A DNA stretch of 32,029 nt from Bacteroidota bacterium (GTDB taxonomy: Bacteria; Bacteroidota; Bacteroidia; Bacteroidales; VadinHA17), in NCBI GenBank assembly GCA_030611395.1, contig JAUWPX010000001.1, positions 1-32,029 of the forward strand, given 5' to 3'. Both the position numbers and the translations under genes were made by a program. Every line of letters begins with the position of its first letter. Position 1 is the stretch's first letter. A model generated the notes under the pieces. That model was given only the letters and a program-made list of their open reading frames with translations, made no database searches and had not been told where the DNA came from. Shown here one piece after another: positions 15,851 to 24,303 of this stretch.

Positions 15851-17184
15851 TGAAAGCGATTAATACAATAAGAAATATTTTTAGAATTGAAGATCTTCGT
15901 AACAGGATCCTTTACACACTTGGTATATTATTAATTTACCGGTTAGGAAAATATGTTACCCTCCCTGGTATAGATCCTTCTCAGCTTGAGAATTTGCAGG
16001 CGCAAACACAACAAGGAATAATGGGATTGCTGGATATGTTTTCAGGAGGAGCATTTTCACAAGCATCGGTTTTTGCACTTGGTATTATGCCATATATTTC
16101 TGCATCGATTGTGATACAATTAATGGGAATTGCTGTTCCATATTTTCAGAGATTACAAAAGGAAGGTGAGAGCGGAAGAAGAAAGATAAACCAGATCACC
16201 AGGTATCTTACAATTGGTATTTTAGTTATTCAGGCCCCAACATATCTTATGAACCTGCATGCCCAACTTCCTGAAACTGCATTTGTTCTCAAGGGGCCAT
16301 TCTTTACTGTTTCATCAGTGATTATCCTTACCACAGGAACAATGTTTGTAATGTGGCTTGGCGAAAAAATCACAGATAAAGGAATTGGTAATGGTATTTC
16401 TCTGATTATTATGATAGGTATTATTGCACGTCTCCCGTCATCTCTGATATTTGAATTTGGGACACGTGTAAATGGTTCGGGTGGGTTAGTTGGCTTACTT
16501 ATTGAATTTGTATTCCTTTTTATGGTAGTACTCTGTACAATTTTGCTTGTTCAGGGGACAAGAAGAATACCTGTCCAATATGCTAAAAGAATCGTAGGGA
16601 ATAAACAATATGGAGGAGTGAGACAATATATCCCCCTTAAAGTTAATGCTGCAGGTGTTATGCCCATCATTTTTGCGCAGGCAATAATGATGCTGCCGAT
16701 AATGCTTATTGGATATTCATCTTCAGATTCAGTATCAGGATTTGCAGCAGCGTTTTCAAATATGTATGGATTTTGGTATAGTTTTGTATTTGGCATTTTA
16801 ATAATATTATTTACATATTTTTATACTGCTATTACAATTAATCCTGGCCAGATGGCTGAGGATATGAAGAAAAACGGAGGATTTATCCCCGGAATTAAAC
16901 CCGGACGTAAAACGGTTGAATTTCTTGATACGATTATGTCAAGGATAACCCTGCCGGGATCATTTTTTCTTGCATTAGTTGCAATACTTCCTGCTTTTGC
17001 TGTGAATCTTGGCGTGTCCGGACAATTTGCTCAATTCTATGGTGGAACTTCATTACTTATTTTGGTTGGTGTTGTTCTGGATACGTTACAACAAATTGAA
17101 AGTCATTTGTTAATGCGTCATTATGACGGTTTAATGAAAACAGGAAGAATAAAAGGAAGAACAGGTAGTGCTGCTATAATATAA
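15850..17184 (+). CDS. secY: Preprotein translocase subunit SecY
   Basis: 444 residues, ten predicted membrane segments. Recognisable blocks are the plug and first helices (GMYVTLPGI-like RLGKYVTLPGIDPSQL), GIMPYISASIVIQLM, GNGISLIIMIGI, and GFIPGIKPGRKTVEFLD in the cytosolic loops contacted by ribosome and SecA. It forms the SecYEG pore in the inner membrane for secreted and membrane proteins, including the signal-peptide proteins in this window. Confidence 0.98.
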   Translation: MKAINTIRNIFRIEDLRNRILYTLGILLIYRLGKYVTLPGIDPSQLENLQAQTQQGIMGLLDMFSGGAFSQASVFALGIMPYISASIVIQLMGIAVPYFQRLQKEGESGRRKINQITRYLTIGILVIQAPTYLMNLHAQLPETAFVLKGPFFTVSSVIILTTGTMFVMWLGEKITDKGIGNGISLIIMIGIIARLPSSLIFEFGTRVNGSGGLVGLLIEFVFLFMVVLCTILLVQGTRRIPVQYAKRIVGNKQYGGVRQYIPLKVNAAGVMPIIFAQAIMMLPIMLIGYSSSDSVSGFAAAFSNMYGFWYSFVFGILIILFTYFYTAITINPGQMAEDMKKNGGFIPGIKPGRKTVEFLDTIMSRITLPGSFFLALVAILPAFAVNLGVSGQFAQFYGGTSLLILVGVVLDTLQQIESHLLMRHYDGLMKTGRIKGRTGSAAII

Positions 17185-17197
17185 TAAACGTTCTTTG

Positions 17198-17971
17198 ATG
17201 GTAAATTACAAGACTGACAGGGAGATTGAGATACTCAGGGAGAATAACCTTCTTGTATCAAAAACGCTTGCCGAGTTGGTGAAATATATCAAGCCTGGTG
17301 TTACAACCCGAAAACTTGATATAATTGCAGAGGAATATATCAGAGACCATGGAGCTGAACCCGGGTTTAAGGGATACAACGGTTTTCCTAATACCCTTTG
17401 TACTTCAGTTAACAGCGAGGTAGTTCATGGAATACCATCCGGATATGAATTAATTGAAGGTGATATTATTTCAATTGATTGTGGAGTTATTAATGATGGG
17501 TTTTACGGAGATTCCGCTTTTACATTCCCGGTTGGTGAGGTAGATGAGAAAGTGTTGAAATTGCTTAAATATACCCGTGAATCATTAGAGAAAGGTGTTG
17601 AGAAGGCAGTTCATGGTAACAGGCTCGGTGATATTAGTTTTGCTGTTCAGAAGCATGCTGAAAGTGGTGGTTTTTCTGTTGTTAGGGAAATGGTAGGGCA
17701 TGGTCTCGGAAGAAACCTGCATGAACAACCGGAAGTTCCCAATTACGGAAATCGTAATCAGGGCATTAAGTTGAAAAAAGGACTTGTAATTTGCATTGAA
17801 CCCATGATAAACATGGGAATGAAAAATATTACCCAGGACCCGAATGGTTGGACCATCCGGACAATGGACAATAAACCATCGGCACATTTTGAATATGCCG
17901 TTGCTATCGATCACGGGAAAGCAGATGTATTAACCACTTTCCGGTTTATCGATGAAATATTAAAAAATTAA
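17198..17971 (+). CDS. map: Methionine aminopeptidase, type I
   Basis: 257 residues from the ATG at 17198 (a TTG one codon upstream is rejected). Removes the initiator Met from nascent proteins. All five metal ligands are visible: D94 (SIDCG), D105 (GDSAF), H168 (GHGLG), E201 (CIEPM) and E232 (AHFEYAV), plus the catalytic H77 (VVHGIP). It lacks the N-terminal zinc-finger extension seen in eukaryotic type I enzymes. secY-map-infA-rpmJ is the order usual in Bacteroidota. Confidence 0.97.
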   Translation: MVNYKTDREIEILRENNLLVSKTLAELVKYIKPGVTTRKLDIIAEEYIRDHGAEPGFKGYNGFPNTLCTSVNSEVVHGIPSGYELIEGDIISIDCGVINDGFYGDSAFTFPVGEVDEKVLKLLKYTRESLEKGVEKAVHGNRLGDISFAVQKHAESGGFSVVREMVGHGLGRNLHEQPEVPNYGNRNQGIKLKKGLVICIEPMINMGMKNITQDPNGWTIRTMDNKPSAHFEYAVAIDHGKADVLTTFRFIDEILKN

Positions 17972-17982
17972 ATAATTTAGTA

Positions 17983-18201
17983 ATGGCGAAACAACAATCA
18001 ATTGAACAGGATGGTACAATTATTGAGGCGCTGTCTAACGCAATGTTTCGTGTTGAGTTAGAAAACGGACACGTTATTACTGCTCATATTTCAGGGAAGA
18101 TGCGAATGCATTATATTAAAATTCTTCCCGGGGATAAAGTTAAGGTTGAAATGTCGCCTTATGATCTTACAAAGGGAAGAATAACGTTCAGGTATAAATA
18201 A
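17983..18201 (+). CDS. infA: Translation initiation factor IF-1
   Basis: 72-residue S1/OB-fold protein, the normal length: GTIIEALSNAMFRVELENGH, then HISGKMRMHYIKILPGDKV and the terminal GRITFRYK. It binds the 30S A site during initiation. Confidence 0.98.
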   Translation: MAKQQSIEQDGTIIEALSNAMFRVELENGHVITAHISGKMRMHYIKILPGDKVKVEMSPYDLTKGRITFRYK

Positions 18202-18217
18202 AGAAAATAAATAGACC

Positions 18218-18334
18218 ATGAAGGTAAAAGCATCTGTAAAGAAACGTAGTTCTGACTGTAAAATCGTTAGAAGAAAAGGAAGACTTTACGTTATTAATAA
18301 GAAGAATCCCAGATTTAAACAAAGACAGGGATAA
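18218..18334 (+). CDS. rpmJ: 50S ribosomal protein bL36, zinc-free form
   Basis: A 38-residue gene: MKVKASVKKRSSDCKIVRRK followed by GRLYVINKKNPRFKQRQG and TAA. The zinc ligands of the C+ form (C11, C14, C27, H33) are Ser, Cys, Asn and Phe here, so only one remains and it should not bind zinc. It is located in its conserved place, 16 nt after infA and 35 nt before rpsM. Confidence 0.96.
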   Translation: MKVKASVKKRSSDCKIVRRKGRLYVINKKNPRFKQRQG

Positions 18335-18369
18335 GAATTTTTTATTATAATTTTTAATTAAAAGTTTCT

Positions 18370-18747
18370 ATGGCAAGAATAGTTGGAGTTGATTTACCAA
18401 ATGAAAAAAGAGGAGAAATAGGTTTAACCTATATCTACGGTATTGGAAAAAGTAATGCAGGTAAAATCCTCGATAAGGCTGGAATAGACCGGGATATGAA
18501 AGTTAAGGATTGGTCTGATGATCAGCTTAATATTATTAGAAAGATTCTGAATGATGAATACAAGCTTGAAGGAGAGTTGCGTTCGGAAATGCAGATGAAT
18601 ATAAAGCGATTAATGGATATTGGGAGTTACCGTGGTATTCGTCATCGTACAGGAATGCCTGTACGAGGTCAAGGCACAAAAAACAATGCAAGAACCCGTA
18701 AAGGCAGAAGGAAAACTATTGCTAATAAAAAGAAAGCAACAAAATAG
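18370..18747 (+). CDS. rpsM: 30S ribosomal protein uS13
   Basis: 125 residues; MARIVGVDLPNEKRGEIGLT and IYGIGKSNAGKIL with the basic C-terminal tail RHRTGMPVRGQGTKNNARTR that reaches toward P-site tRNA. It also forms bridge B1 to the 50S. First gene of the alpha cluster. Confidence 0.98.
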   Translation: MARIVGVDLPNEKRGEIGLTYIYGIGKSNAGKILDKAGIDRDMKVKDWSDDQLNIIRKILNDEYKLEGELRSEMQMNIKRLMDIGSYRGIRHRTGMPVRGQGTKNNARTRKGRRKTIANKKKATK

Positions 18748-18755
18748 ACTAGAAT

Positions 18756-19145
18756 ATGGCTAAGAAGAAAGGTGTTTCACGAAAAAAAGTGGTTAAGGTT
18801 GAACCCTACGGGCAAGCCCATATCCATGCTTCATTTAATAATATCATTATTTCTTTGACTAATAATTCAGGGCAAGTTATATCCTGGGCTTCGGCAGGAA
18901 AAATGGGATTCAGAGGTTCAAAGAAAAACACTCCTTACGCGGCACAGATGGCAGCTGAGGAGTGTACCAAGACGGCTTATGACAATGGTTTAAGAAAAGT
19001 GAAGGTGTTTGTAAAAGGTCCGGGTTCAGGAAGAGAATCTGCCATAAGAACAATACATTCAAATGGTATTGAGGTAACCGAAATTATGGATGTTACACCT
19101 ATGCCGCATAACGGGTGCAGACCGCCAAAAAGAAGAAGAGTTTAG
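18756..19145 (+). CDS. rpsK: 30S ribosomal protein uS11
   Basis: 129 residues. HIHASFNNIIISLTNNSGQV and the C-terminal TPMPHNGCRPPKRRRV are diagnostic. Platform protein next to the E site. 8 nt after rpsM and 48 nt before rpsD. Confidence 0.98.
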   Translation: MAKKKGVSRKKVVKVEPYGQAHIHASFNNIIISLTNNSGQVISWASAGKMGFRGSKKNTPYAAQMAAEECTKTAYDNGLRKVKVFVKGPGSGRESAIRTIHSNGIEVTEIMDVTPMPHNGCRPPKRRRV

Positions 19146-19193
19146 GTTTATAATATATAGGAAAACTAATAATTAAAAACAAGAGAAATATAA

Positions 19194-19802
19194 ATGGCAA
19201 GATATATCGGACCAAAAACGAAAATTGCAAGAAAATTTGGCGATCCTATTTACGGACCCGATAAGTACTTTGAGAAAAAGAACTTTCCACCAGGACAACA
19301 TGGGGCCAACAAAAGAAGAAGAAAAACTTCTGAATATGGAATCCAGCTGAAAGAAAAACAGAAAGCCAAATATACTTATGGTGTGTTGGAACGTCAGTTT
19401 GCAAAATTATTTGATAAAGCTTTAAGAAAAAAGGGTGTTACGGGAGAAGTGCTTCTCCAACTGCTTGAGTCAAGACTGGATAATGTAGTATTTCGGATGG
19501 GTATTGCACCAACCAGAAACGGAGCCCGGCAACTTGTGTCACATAAACACATAACTGTAAATGGAAAGGTTTCGAATATTCCTTCATTTTTACTTAAGCC
19601 TGGTGATATTGTTGCTGTTCGTGAAAAATCAAAATCTCTTGAGGTAGTATTAAATTCCCTTGAGACTGTACGATATTCTAACTTATCCTGGCTCGAATGG
19701 GATCAGGATCAATTGGCAGGCAAGTTTCTAAATGTGCCTGATAGAGAAGATATTCCTGAGAATATCAAAGAACAATTAATAGTTGAATTATATTCAAAAT
19801 AA
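19194..19802 (+). CDS. rpsD: 30S ribosomal protein uS4
   Basis: 202 residues. The N-terminal region has no cysteine cluster (zinc-free form) and contains FPPGQHGANKRRR. The S4 RNA-binding domain spans about residues 90-155 (LLESRLDNVVFRMGIAPTRN, HKHITVNGK). A primary 16S binder and, in E. coli, repressor of the alpha operon. Confidence 0.98.
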   Translation: MARYIGPKTKIARKFGDPIYGPDKYFEKKNFPPGQHGANKRRRKTSEYGIQLKEKQKAKYTYGVLERQFAKLFDKALRKKGVTGEVLLQLLESRLDNVVFRMGIAPTRNGARQLVSHKHITVNGKVSNIPSFLLKPGDIVAVREKSKSLEVVLNSLETVRYSNLSWLEWDQDQLAGKFLNVPDREDIPENIKEQLIVELYSK

Positions 19803-19820
19803 TTTTTAAGAAATTAATAT

Positions 19821-20813
19821 ATGGCCATACTAGCATTCCAAAAGCCCGATAAAGTAATAATGATTGAATCGGATGAAAAATTTGGTAAATTCGAATTTCG
19901 TCCTTTAGAACCCGGATATGGGATTACCGTTGGTAATGCCATAAGAAGAATTCTGCTCTCTTCGCTTGAAGGGTATGCAATTACTACTGTTAAAATTGAT
20001 GGTATCGATCACGAATTTTCAACCATAAAGGGTGTTATGGAAGATGTGACCGAAATGGTTCTCAACCTTAAACAAATCCGGTTTAAGAAACAGGTTGAAG
20101 ACGTTGATAGCGAGAAGATAATGGTTAAAATTTCGGGTAAAAGCGAATTCAAAGCAGGTGATCTTTCAGAGTTTTTAAATGGCTTTGAGGTTCTGAATAC
20201 CGATCATGTCATTTGCAGATTAGAATCTGATGTAAAACTTCAGATGGAGATATCAATTAATAAAGGAAGAGGTTATGTGCCTTCTGAAGAAAATGCACCA
20301 CCTGAAATGGAATATGGACTAATTGCTCTCGATTCAATATTTACACCTATTAAGAATGTTAAGTATTCTATTGAAAACTTCAGGGTAGAGCAAAAGACTG
20401 ATTATGAAAAGCTTATTTTTGAAATACAAACAGATGGTTCGATATCTCCAAAAGAAGCACTGAAAGAAGCAGCAAAAATCCTGATCTATCACTTTATGCT
20501 TTTCTCTGATGAGAAGATCACTTTAGATACAGATGAAAAATTTGCTAATGAAGAGTTTGATGAGGAAGTACTTCATATGAGGCAATTGCTTAAAACGAAG
20601 CTTGTTGATCTCGACCTGTCCGTTCGTGCTCTGAATTGCTTAAAGGCAGCTGAGGTTGAGTCTTTAGGAGAACTTGTTAAGTATAACAAGAATGATTTAC
20701 TTAAGTTTAGAAACTTTGGAAAAAAATCTCTTACTGAACTTGAAGACCTCCTGAAGTCAATGAGCCTTAATTTTGGCATGGATACAAGTAAATATAAGTT
20801 AGATAAGGAATAA
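19821..20813 (+). CDS. rpoA: DNA-directed RNA polymerase subunit alpha
   Basis: 330 residues. The N-terminal dimerisation domain (FEFRPLEPGYGITVGNAIRR, residues about 24-43) scaffolds beta and beta'. The C-terminal domain (about 255-320) has LDLSVRALNCLKAAEV with R269 matching E. coli R265, the residue that contacts UP elements, and NFGKKSLTELEDLL. Its place between rpsD and rplQ is universal in bacteria. Confidence 0.98.
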   Translation: MAILAFQKPDKVIMIESDEKFGKFEFRPLEPGYGITVGNAIRRILLSSLEGYAITTVKIDGIDHEFSTIKGVMEDVTEMVLNLKQIRFKKQVEDVDSEKIMVKISGKSEFKAGDLSEFLNGFEVLNTDHVICRLESDVKLQMEISINKGRGYVPSEENAPPEMEYGLIALDSIFTPIKNVKYSIENFRVEQKTDYEKLIFEIQTDGSISPKEALKEAAKILIYHFMLFSDEKITLDTDEKFANEEFDEEVLHMRQLLKTKLVDLDLSVRALNCLKAAEVESLGELVKYNKNDLLKFRNFGKKSLTELEDLLKSMSLNFGMDTSKYKLDKE

Positions 20814-20847
20814 TTTTTGTGAATAACAGGTAATCGAATTTTGAGAA

Positions 20848-21426
20848 ATGCGACATCGAAAAGGATTTAATCATTTAGGCAGAACAAAACCTCACAGAGA
20901 GGCAATGTTTGCAAATATGGCATCATCGTTGATTCTACATAAAAGAATACAAACAACAATAGCTAAAGCAAAAGCGCTTAGAACTTATGTTGAGCCTTTA
21001 ATTACAAAATCAAAAAGTGATACTACACATTCAAGAAGGGTTGTATTTAGTTATCTTAAGAATAAATATGCAGTTTCAGAATTATTCAGAGAGGTATCAC
21101 CGAAAATTGCTGAGAGACCCGGAGGATATACACGGATCTTAAAAACAGGATCCCGTCTTGGAGATAATGCGGAATTGTGCATTATTGAGCTGGTTGATTA
21201 CAATGAAAACCTTTTATCGGCTATAGAGGATAAAAAACCCAAACGTTCACGTACCAGGCGGGGTAGTAAAGGAAGCAGCGAAACCCCTAAGGAAGTTCCT
21301 GAGACTCAGGTTGTTGAAAAAGAGGAATTGAAAACAGAACCGGAAGTAATCAAAACTGATGAACCCCTGAAAGCTGAAGAAACAGAAGATGTAAAAGTGG
21401 AGAAGGAAAGCGATAAAAAGATATAA
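20848..21426 (+). CDS. rplQ: 50S ribosomal protein bL17 with acidic/lysine-rich C-terminal extension
   Basis: The first ~120 residues are ordinary bL17 (MRHRKGFNHLGRTKPHREAM, RPGGYTRILKTGSRLGDNAE). The protein runs to 192 residues, some 60 or more beyond the E. coli length, through a basic stretch (PKRSRTRRGSKG) and a Glu/Lys/Thr-rich, probably disordered tail. Tails of this kind occur in Bacteroidota bL17; their role is unknown to me. 14 nt before eno. Confidence 0.97.
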   Translation: MRHRKGFNHLGRTKPHREAMFANMASSLILHKRIQTTIAKAKALRTYVEPLITKSKSDTTHSRRVVFSYLKNKYAVSELFREVSPKIAERPGGYTRILKTGSRLGDNAELCIIELVDYNENLLSAIEDKKPKRSRTRRGSKGSSETPKEVPETQVVEKEELKTEPEVIKTDEPLKAEETEDVKVEKESDKKI

Positions 21427-21440
21427 AAAAAGATAAAATC

Positions 21441-22730
21441 ATGGGACAAATAACTGAAATTATTGCAAGACAAATTCTTGATTCTCGTGGGAATCCAACT
21501 GTTGAAGTGGATGTATATTCTGACACAGGTTTTATGGGTAGAGCAGCGGTCCCTTCCGGAGCATCTACCGGTGTTCATGAAGCTGTTGAATTGCGGGATG
21601 GAGATAAAAGTCGTTTTATGGGTAAAGGTGTATTAAAGGCAGTAAATAATATTAACACCGTTCTTTGTGAAGAATTGAGAGGGTTTGATATTGCTGATCA
21701 AAACCTTATTGATGCAGCAATGATACAGATTGATGGAACTGAGAATAAATCAAACCTTGGTGCTAATGCAATAATTGGCGTGTCAATGGCTGTTGCAAAA
21801 ACTGCCGCTCTGGAATCAGACCAGCCGCTTTTTAGATATATTGGAGGAGTAAACGCGAATACACTCCCGGTACCTATGATGAATATCCTTAACGGTGGCT
21901 CTCATGCTGATAATAAAATTGATATCCAGGAATTTATGGTTATGCCACTGGGAGCAGATTCTTTTAGTGAGGCTCTTCGTATGGGAGCGGAAGTATTTCA
22001 TAATTTGAAATCTGTATTGAAAAAAAGTGGTCATTCAACGAATGTTGGTGATGAAGGAGGATTCGCTCCAAATCTGGGATCGAACGAAGAAGCTATTGAA
22101 ATGGTTTTAAAAGGTATTGAAGCAGCGGGTTATAAACCTGGTGAAGATATTTGGATAGCCCTTGATCCTGCAGCATCTGAATTCTACAATGCTGAGAAGA
22201 AAATGTATCATTTTGATTCAACCGGTGAGGACAAATCAACCGATGAGTTAGTTGAATATTGGAAAACCTGGGTTAAGAAATATCCGATTATTTCTATTGA
22301 GGATGGTTTTCATGAAGATGACTGGGATGGATTCAGGAAATTGACCGGTGCAATTGGAGATAAGATTCAGATTGTTGGTGATGATCTGTTTGTTACTAAT
22401 GTGAAGCGCCTGGCCAGAGGAATTGAAGAGAAAGCTGCTAATTCAATCCTTATTAAGGTAAACCAGATAGGTACTTTAACTGAAACTATCAATGCAGTAA
22501 ATATGGCAACTGCAAATTCATTTACTTCTGTTATTAGTCACCGGTCAGGAGAAACCGAAGATACAACCATTGCCGATTTAGCAGTTGCCTTGAATACCGG
22601 GCAGATAAAGACAGGATCAGCATCAAGAACCGATAGGATTTCAAAATATAATCAGTTGCTTCGAATAGAAGAAATGCTTGGAGATTCTGCAAGGTTTATA
22701 GGAAAGGGTTTTAAATTTTTGAATAAATAG
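21441..22730 (+). CDS. eno: Enolase (phosphopyruvate hydratase)
   Basis: 429 residues. Interconverts 2-phosphoglycerate and phosphoenolpyruvate in glycolysis and gluconeogenesis. The catalytic pair E205 (GDEGGFAPNLG) and K339 (LIKVNQIGT), Mg ligands D242, E287 and D314, and the mobile loop SGASTG (39-44) are all present. It is the last gene of the ribosomal run (14 nt after rplQ, no promoter seen) and is followed by an intrinsic terminator, so its expression is probably tied to ribosome synthesis. Confidence 0.98.
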   Translation: MGQITEIIARQILDSRGNPTVEVDVYSDTGFMGRAAVPSGASTGVHEAVELRDGDKSRFMGKGVLKAVNNINTVLCEELRGFDIADQNLIDAAMIQIDGTENKSNLGANAIIGVSMAVAKTAALESDQPLFRYIGGVNANTLPVPMMNILNGGSHADNKIDIQEFMVMPLGADSFSEALRMGAEVFHNLKSVLKKSGHSTNVGDEGGFAPNLGSNEEAIEMVLKGIEAAGYKPGEDIWIALDPAASEFYNAEKKMYHFDSTGEDKSTDELVEYWKTWVKKYPIISIEDGFHEDDWDGFRKLTGAIGDKIQIVGDDLFVTNVKRLARGIEEKAANSILIKVNQIGTLTETINAVNMATANSFTSVISHRSGETEDTTIADLAVALNTGQIKTGSASRTDRISKYNQLLRIEEMLGDSARFIGKGFKFLNK

Positions 22731-22753
22731 AAAGAGATTTTCTAAATAACTAT

Positions 22754-22792
22754 AAAACAGAGGCTGATGTCAATTAGTCTCTGTTTTTTTTT
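22754..22792 (+). terminator. Intrinsic terminator after eno
   Basis: AAAACAGAG (22754-22762) pairs with CTCTGTTTT (22779-22787), followed by a T run to 22792. It is the first clear terminator after the rpsL promoter and marks the end of the 19 kb transcription unit. Confidence 0.85.
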
Positions 22793-22893
22793 AAAAAATG
22801 ATTTACAGCATATAAATATCTTAGGTTTTGATGGTAATATCACCTACATTTAATGAAAATATTAATTTTAATAATCAAAAACCCATCTGAAAA

Positions 22894-24201
22894 ATGTCTG
22901 AATTAAAGAAAAAATTACACGGAAAGATTGAAAATTGGCGTCCACGGACTACAAAATTGATTAAAGAATATGGTGATGTGGTTGTAGGTGATGTTACAAT
23001 TGCTAAACTAATTGGTGGTATGCGAGGTATAAAATGCCTTGTAACGGATATCTCATATCTTGATCCTATCGAAGGAATTAGATTCCGGGGTTTCACGATT
23101 CCTGAAGTGCTTGAAAAATTACCAAAACCAAAAGATGGTTCGGAAATACCTTTTGTTGAGGGATTTATTTATCTGCTCTTAACAGGTGATCTGCCAACCG
23201 AAAACGAAGTTAATGAAGTAGCAGAAGAATTTAAGCAAAGAAAAGTTGTTCCCAAATATGTCTTTGATGTTATTGATGCGCATCCTGAAGGTACGCACCC
23301 TATGGTGTTGTTTTCCGCAGCTGTACTATCGATGGAAAAGGAATCGGAATTTGTTAAAGGTTATCAGAAAGGGATAAGCAAAATGGATTATTGGGATCCA
23401 ACATATGAAGATGCCATGAATCTGCTTGCAAAATTGCCTGAGATTGGTGCTTATATCTACCGGAAAAAATATAAGAATGCAGATATTATAGCCCCAAATC
23501 CTGATATGGATTTCGGAGCAAATTTTGCACATATGATGGGGATTGATAAGCCCTATGATGATATGTCACGATTGTATTTTATACTTCATAGTGACCATGA
23601 GAGTGGAAATGTAAGTGCTCATACAGGACATCTTGTATCCAGTGCTTTGTCAGATATTTATTACGCAATCTCTGCAATGGTAGATGGTCTTGCCGGTCCA
23701 TTACACGGTCTTGCAAACCAGGAAGTGCTTCGCTGGATACAGGGAGTTATGGACAAAATGGGTGGTAAAACACCAAGTGAAGAGGAAATGAAAAAATTTG
23801 TTTGGGATACATTAAACTCCGGACAGGTAATTCCGGGCTATGGTCATGCTGTGTTAAGAAAAACAGATCCCAGGTATGAAGCCCAACGTGATTTTTGCCT
23901 GAAGCATTTGCCCGATGACCCGATCTTTAAATATGTAGACTCGTTGTACCAGGTTGTGCCTGATATTCTGAGAGAACATGGAAAAGCTAAAAATCCCTGG
24001 CCAAATGTTGATGCTCAATCGGGAGTTATTCAATGGTACTATGGAATTCGTGAGTATGATTTCTATACTGTACTTTTCAGTATCGGTCGCGCTATTGGTG
24101 TAGTATCCAATATTATCTGGGATCGTGCTCTTGGATATCCGATTGAAAGACCTAAATCACTTACAACAAAAATGATTGAAGATATTGCATTTAAAAAATA
24201 A
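22894..24201 (+). CDS. gltA: Citrate synthase, mitochondrial (eukaryotic) type
   Basis: 435 residues. Condenses acetyl-CoA and oxaloacetate to citrate at the entry of the TCA cycle. It resembles mitochondrial citrate synthase far more than the hexameric E. coli type: GGMRGIKCLVTDISYLDP, HSDHESGNVSAHTGHLV, LAGPLHGLANQEVL, PGYGHAVLRKTDPRY and GKAKNPWPNVDAQSG. The catalytic triad H271, H318, D373 falls at nearly the same numbers as pig H274, H320, D375. No mitochondrial leader is present. It has its own upstream region (163 nt after eno, beyond a terminator) with only a weak TACATTTA -7-like element at 22845, and its own terminator. Confidence 0.96.
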   Translation: MSELKKKLHGKIENWRPRTTKLIKEYGDVVVGDVTIAKLIGGMRGIKCLVTDISYLDPIEGIRFRGFTIPEVLEKLPKPKDGSEIPFVEGFIYLLLTGDLPTENEVNEVAEEFKQRKVVPKYVFDVIDAHPEGTHPMVLFSAAVLSMEKESEFVKGYQKGISKMDYWDPTYEDAMNLLAKLPEIGAYIYRKKYKNADIIAPNPDMDFGANFAHMMGIDKPYDDMSRLYFILHSDHESGNVSAHTGHLVSSALSDIYYAISAMVDGLAGPLHGLANQEVLRWIQGVMDKMGGKTPSEEEMKKFVWDTLNSGQVIPGYGHAVLRKTDPRYEAQRDFCLKHLPDDPIFKYVDSLYQVVPDILREHGKAKNPWPNVDAQSGVIQWYYGIREYDFYTVLFSIGRAIGVVSNIIWDRALGYPIERPKSLTTKMIEDIAFKK

Positions 24202-24228
24202 ATTCTTTGATATCTGATTATCACATGT

Positions 24229-24259
24229 AAAAAAGGCATTCTTGAGAATGCCTTTTTTT
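24229..24259 (+). terminator. Intrinsic terminator after citrate synthase
   Basis: GGCATTC (24235-24241) and GAATGCC (24246-24252) pair around a TTGA loop, extended by six A-T pairs, with seven T's after the stem. It is A/T symmetric so could act on either strand, but only plus-strand genes flank it. Confidence 0.9.
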
Positions 24260-24303
24260 GTATCTTGTAGTTTGATTTTTGAATAAAAATTGTATCTGAT
24301 AGA

